A DNA stretch of 64,000 bases from contig JAKIWI010000006.1 of assembly GCA_022750115.1 (NCBI GenBank), forward strand, positions 94,085 through 158,084, in the 5' to 3' direction. The notes below the pieces were generated by a model, which had not been told where the DNA came from, ran no database searches, and worked only from the letters and a program-made list of their open reading frames with translations. A program made the position numbers and the translations under genes. Positions within the stretch are counted from its first letter, which is position 1. The number at the start of each line of letters is the position of its first letter. The DNA is from Thermoplasmata archaeon. Its GTDB lineage: Archaea; Thermoplasmatota; Thermoplasmata; Lutacidiplasmatales; UBA184. Shown here in pieces: positions 63,101 through 64,000 of the stretch.

Positions 63101-63409
63101 GGAGAGTGGGCCTCCGATCGGAAGCTCGCGACTCATGACGGCCGGCGCGCCGGCTTGCGTCGGAAGACCCGCCAGAGTCCGAGATGGGACGCCCGCGTAG
63201 AGCGCGGGAAGCAGGACCAGGAATGCGACGGCCGTCACCGTGGCCGCTCTCGAGATTCGGAGCCGTTGGCGACCGAAGGGACGGCTCGGGACGGGAGCGA
63301 GCGCTCGACTATCCGGACGCATGGAGAGGCTGCCGATGGCCCGAAGGCGCATCAAACCGACGAACCCCGAAACTCGTCGAATCGCTGGCTGGGGCGACGG
63401 CCGCGACAC
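60158..63409 (-). CDS. 1083-aa surface protein: YVTN-type beta-propeller followed by FxExGLPxGxxW repeats, C-terminal TM anchor
   Basis: Repeated NGSxxVxNxxVGxxPxxxxYDPANGxVYVxNxGSNNVTILNG; then FHEQGLPAGAAW, FHETGLGPLVTW, FNETGLAPGTPW, FVASGLPMGGNW, FRDAGLPANDAW, FEVGGLPTETVW, FHETGLPDGTGW. Confidence 0.88.
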   Translation of the reverse strand: MSRPSPQPAIRRVSGFVGLMRLRAIGSLSMRPDSRALAPVPSRPFGRQRLRISRAATVTAVAFLVLLPALYAGVPSRTLAGLPTQAGAPAVMSRELPIGGPLSRPASFPAGTVTGANLLTTIVVKDTPTTASWDSRDGYLYVINFGSPAAGGNSVSIVDQSNNTVLATRPVGDDPLNSVYDPADGLDYVLDFGTTDNITVFNGTRTIGSIPVGTSTYFGLFDPANGDVYVSNQGSSNISIISGTSVVASPAVGAYPGVSAYDANRHVVYVPNAGTNNVSILNGSQVVGNINVGSSPTAAVFDPANGLVYICNSGSNNVTILNGSSTVANVPAGIAPTMGGYDPANGDIYIADAGSNTVTVLNGTTTVANVSTGTYPRNVVFDAATGDIVIPDWTSGQATILNGTHVVASVSVGAEPYSATYDPANQQVYVVNFNSFSVSVLGTPPNASTVHFHEQGLPAGAAWNIQLGATTYSTNNSSVDVPAAPGTYNYSARSATPDHVAVNGSGTLTVVGNATVNITFVDAYPIMFHETGLGPLVTWNVSIGLQWNASTNRSIDLWEPNGSFSYAITPIRGYETTWTGIANISGTATMVNVTFTSVQYSVRFNETGLAPGTPWQVRVGNLTDNGTSRTMVFAEPNGSYVYAVASVPGYALALPSAPFTVNGSAVSITVAFARLYALTFVASGLPMGGNWSVALGGSAPVSSNRTSVTFLRTNGSYQYTIATAAPGFHPSSSRGNVTVQGVPANVTVAFVANASTEYALRFRDAGLPANDAWTIRIANESNSTLGPSLQFLLANGTYEFFANATGYSATPSQGPITINGSASVANSILVSFALTHAPPPPKFALVFEVGGLPTETVWGVAIAGNTSTTRNASLSVSEPNGSYSLRILGVPGYEWVSGIAADRITWSGSIAVAGASRTFDLLFTPFAWSIQFHETGLPDGTGWNVTWDTPAPPGADAAPTNDSTSGSYGTGAPNGTFAFVVSGVPGFVTPPSGTVTVHGAPLLVNVSFVRVPGSSTLFGTAPVVVFAAIGGAVAVVALLAVALLIRRRGGRSQNTTGPDSDLESAETAPLADSEEPADAGRSG
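62120..63075 (-). repeat. Tandem beta-propeller (YVTN-type) repeat region within the 60158-63409 gene
   Basis: About 42-43 aa (about 129 nt) periodic repeats with near-identical NVTILNG/YDPANG cores. Confidence 0.75.
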
Positions 63410-63439
63410 TACTCGCGGCGAGCTCGGGTAACGCGTGGC

Positions 63440-63817
63440 TTACGGTTTCGGGTCGGCGCCGTCGACCGGGAGGGGGCCCAGTGGAGCGATCAATCGCTTC
63501 ACCTCGGCCCAGAACCCCGCCACCTGGTCCTTAGGGAGACGCCCGCCGAAGAGGGGGGCCCGCAGCTCGGCCTCGAGGACCTCGGGATCGTCCGCATCCC
63601 AGATCAATCGCACGATCCCTCGATCGGTTGGGTGTTCGACCGCGAACACCCGTTTTCGAGGGTCGGTCGCGACCGGGTTCCGTTCGAGGATCTCGAGCGG
63701 CGGGTCCGGGGGGAGCGGCGGACCCGCGAGCGTCATCGGGATCGAGGGTGGGGGGAGCCGGAGCCGGATCCAGGCGACGACCGGCCAATGCGTCGAAGGA
63801 ACGCCGAGCGAGGGCAC
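63440..63817 (-). CDS. Conserved hypothetical protein, 125 aa
   Basis: ...ERNPVATDPRKRVFAVEHPTDRGIVRLIWDADDPEVLEAELRAPLFGGRLPKDQVAGFWAEVKRLIAPLGPLP. Confidence 0.5.
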   Translation of the reverse strand: MPSLGVPSTHWPVVAWIRLRLPPPSIPMTLAGPPLPPDPPLEILERNPVATDPRKRVFAVEHPTDRGIVRLIWDADDPEVLEAELRAPLFGGRLPKDQVAGFWAEVKRLIAPLGPLPVDGADPKP

Positions 63818-63882
63818 GATCGTGGCGAACCGGCGACCGCACTAAAGCCCGGGGGACGAGCCGGTCGGCCCGTCGGTTACAA

Positions 63883-63903
63883 TTCCCTCCCAGAGGGAGG
63901 GAA
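63883..63903. repeat. Perfect 9-bp inverted repeat with 3-nt loop (TTCCCTCCC-AGA-GGGAGGGAA)
   Basis: Direct reading; located in the intergenic region at the right window edge. Confidence 0.7.
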
Positions 63904-64000
63904 AAACCACACGCGTTCTGTTTAACTGCCAAGCGCAACTAGTTGACGTAGCTGCGGACGTTAGTGGCCGCGGGCTGAACAGATCGCCCGAAGGCTTTCT

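Noticed and set aside
1-64000. CRISPR arrays, transposases/IS elements, integrases, rRNA operon
   Set aside because: Looked for regularly spaced direct repeats, DDE/tyrosine-recombinase motifs and conserved rRNA segments; none seen. The only tandem repeats are in-frame protein repeats.

Overview
The window is about 64 kb of high-GC, densely packed archaeal chromosome. Archaeal marker genes (SRP19, S8e, archaeal DnaG, PolD small subunit DP1, GPN-loop GTPase, RNase HII, pyruvoyl arginine decarboxylase, XPD-like helicase) show this. The lineage looks like an aerobic Thermoplasmatota-type archaeon, which is inference only. The main theme is aerobic respiration. About 17.1-27.7 kb encodes ctaB, a compact ctaA, a heme-copper oxidase subunit I, small membrane proteins, a b6-like cytochrome b, a Rieske protein, a TatA/B-like protein, TatC and TatA. 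A PhoU-like regulator, a cupredoxin and CoxII (CuA) follow. Three large signal/TM-anchored repeat proteins are present (1891, 923 and 1083 aa), plus a two-domain cupredoxin and sugar/heptose metabolism genes. Two tRNA genes were found by reading the sequence: Val-GAC on + and Pro-GGG on -. I saw no rRNA, CRISPR array, transposase or prophage. The most interesting items are: a LonB-type AAA+ protein that lacks the protease domain and has a zinc ribbon where the membrane segment would be expected; a shared TTCGTAC-N7-TATA-like promoter architecture at copper/oxidase genes; Tat translocase genes inside the Rieske/cyt b cluster; a two-domain cupredoxin with one dead copper site; a CBS-ParB/SerK-like protein next to heptose-type kinase and isomerase genes; and an unlisted 39-aa very basic ORF. 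All product names come from reading motifs in the translations; no database search was run.
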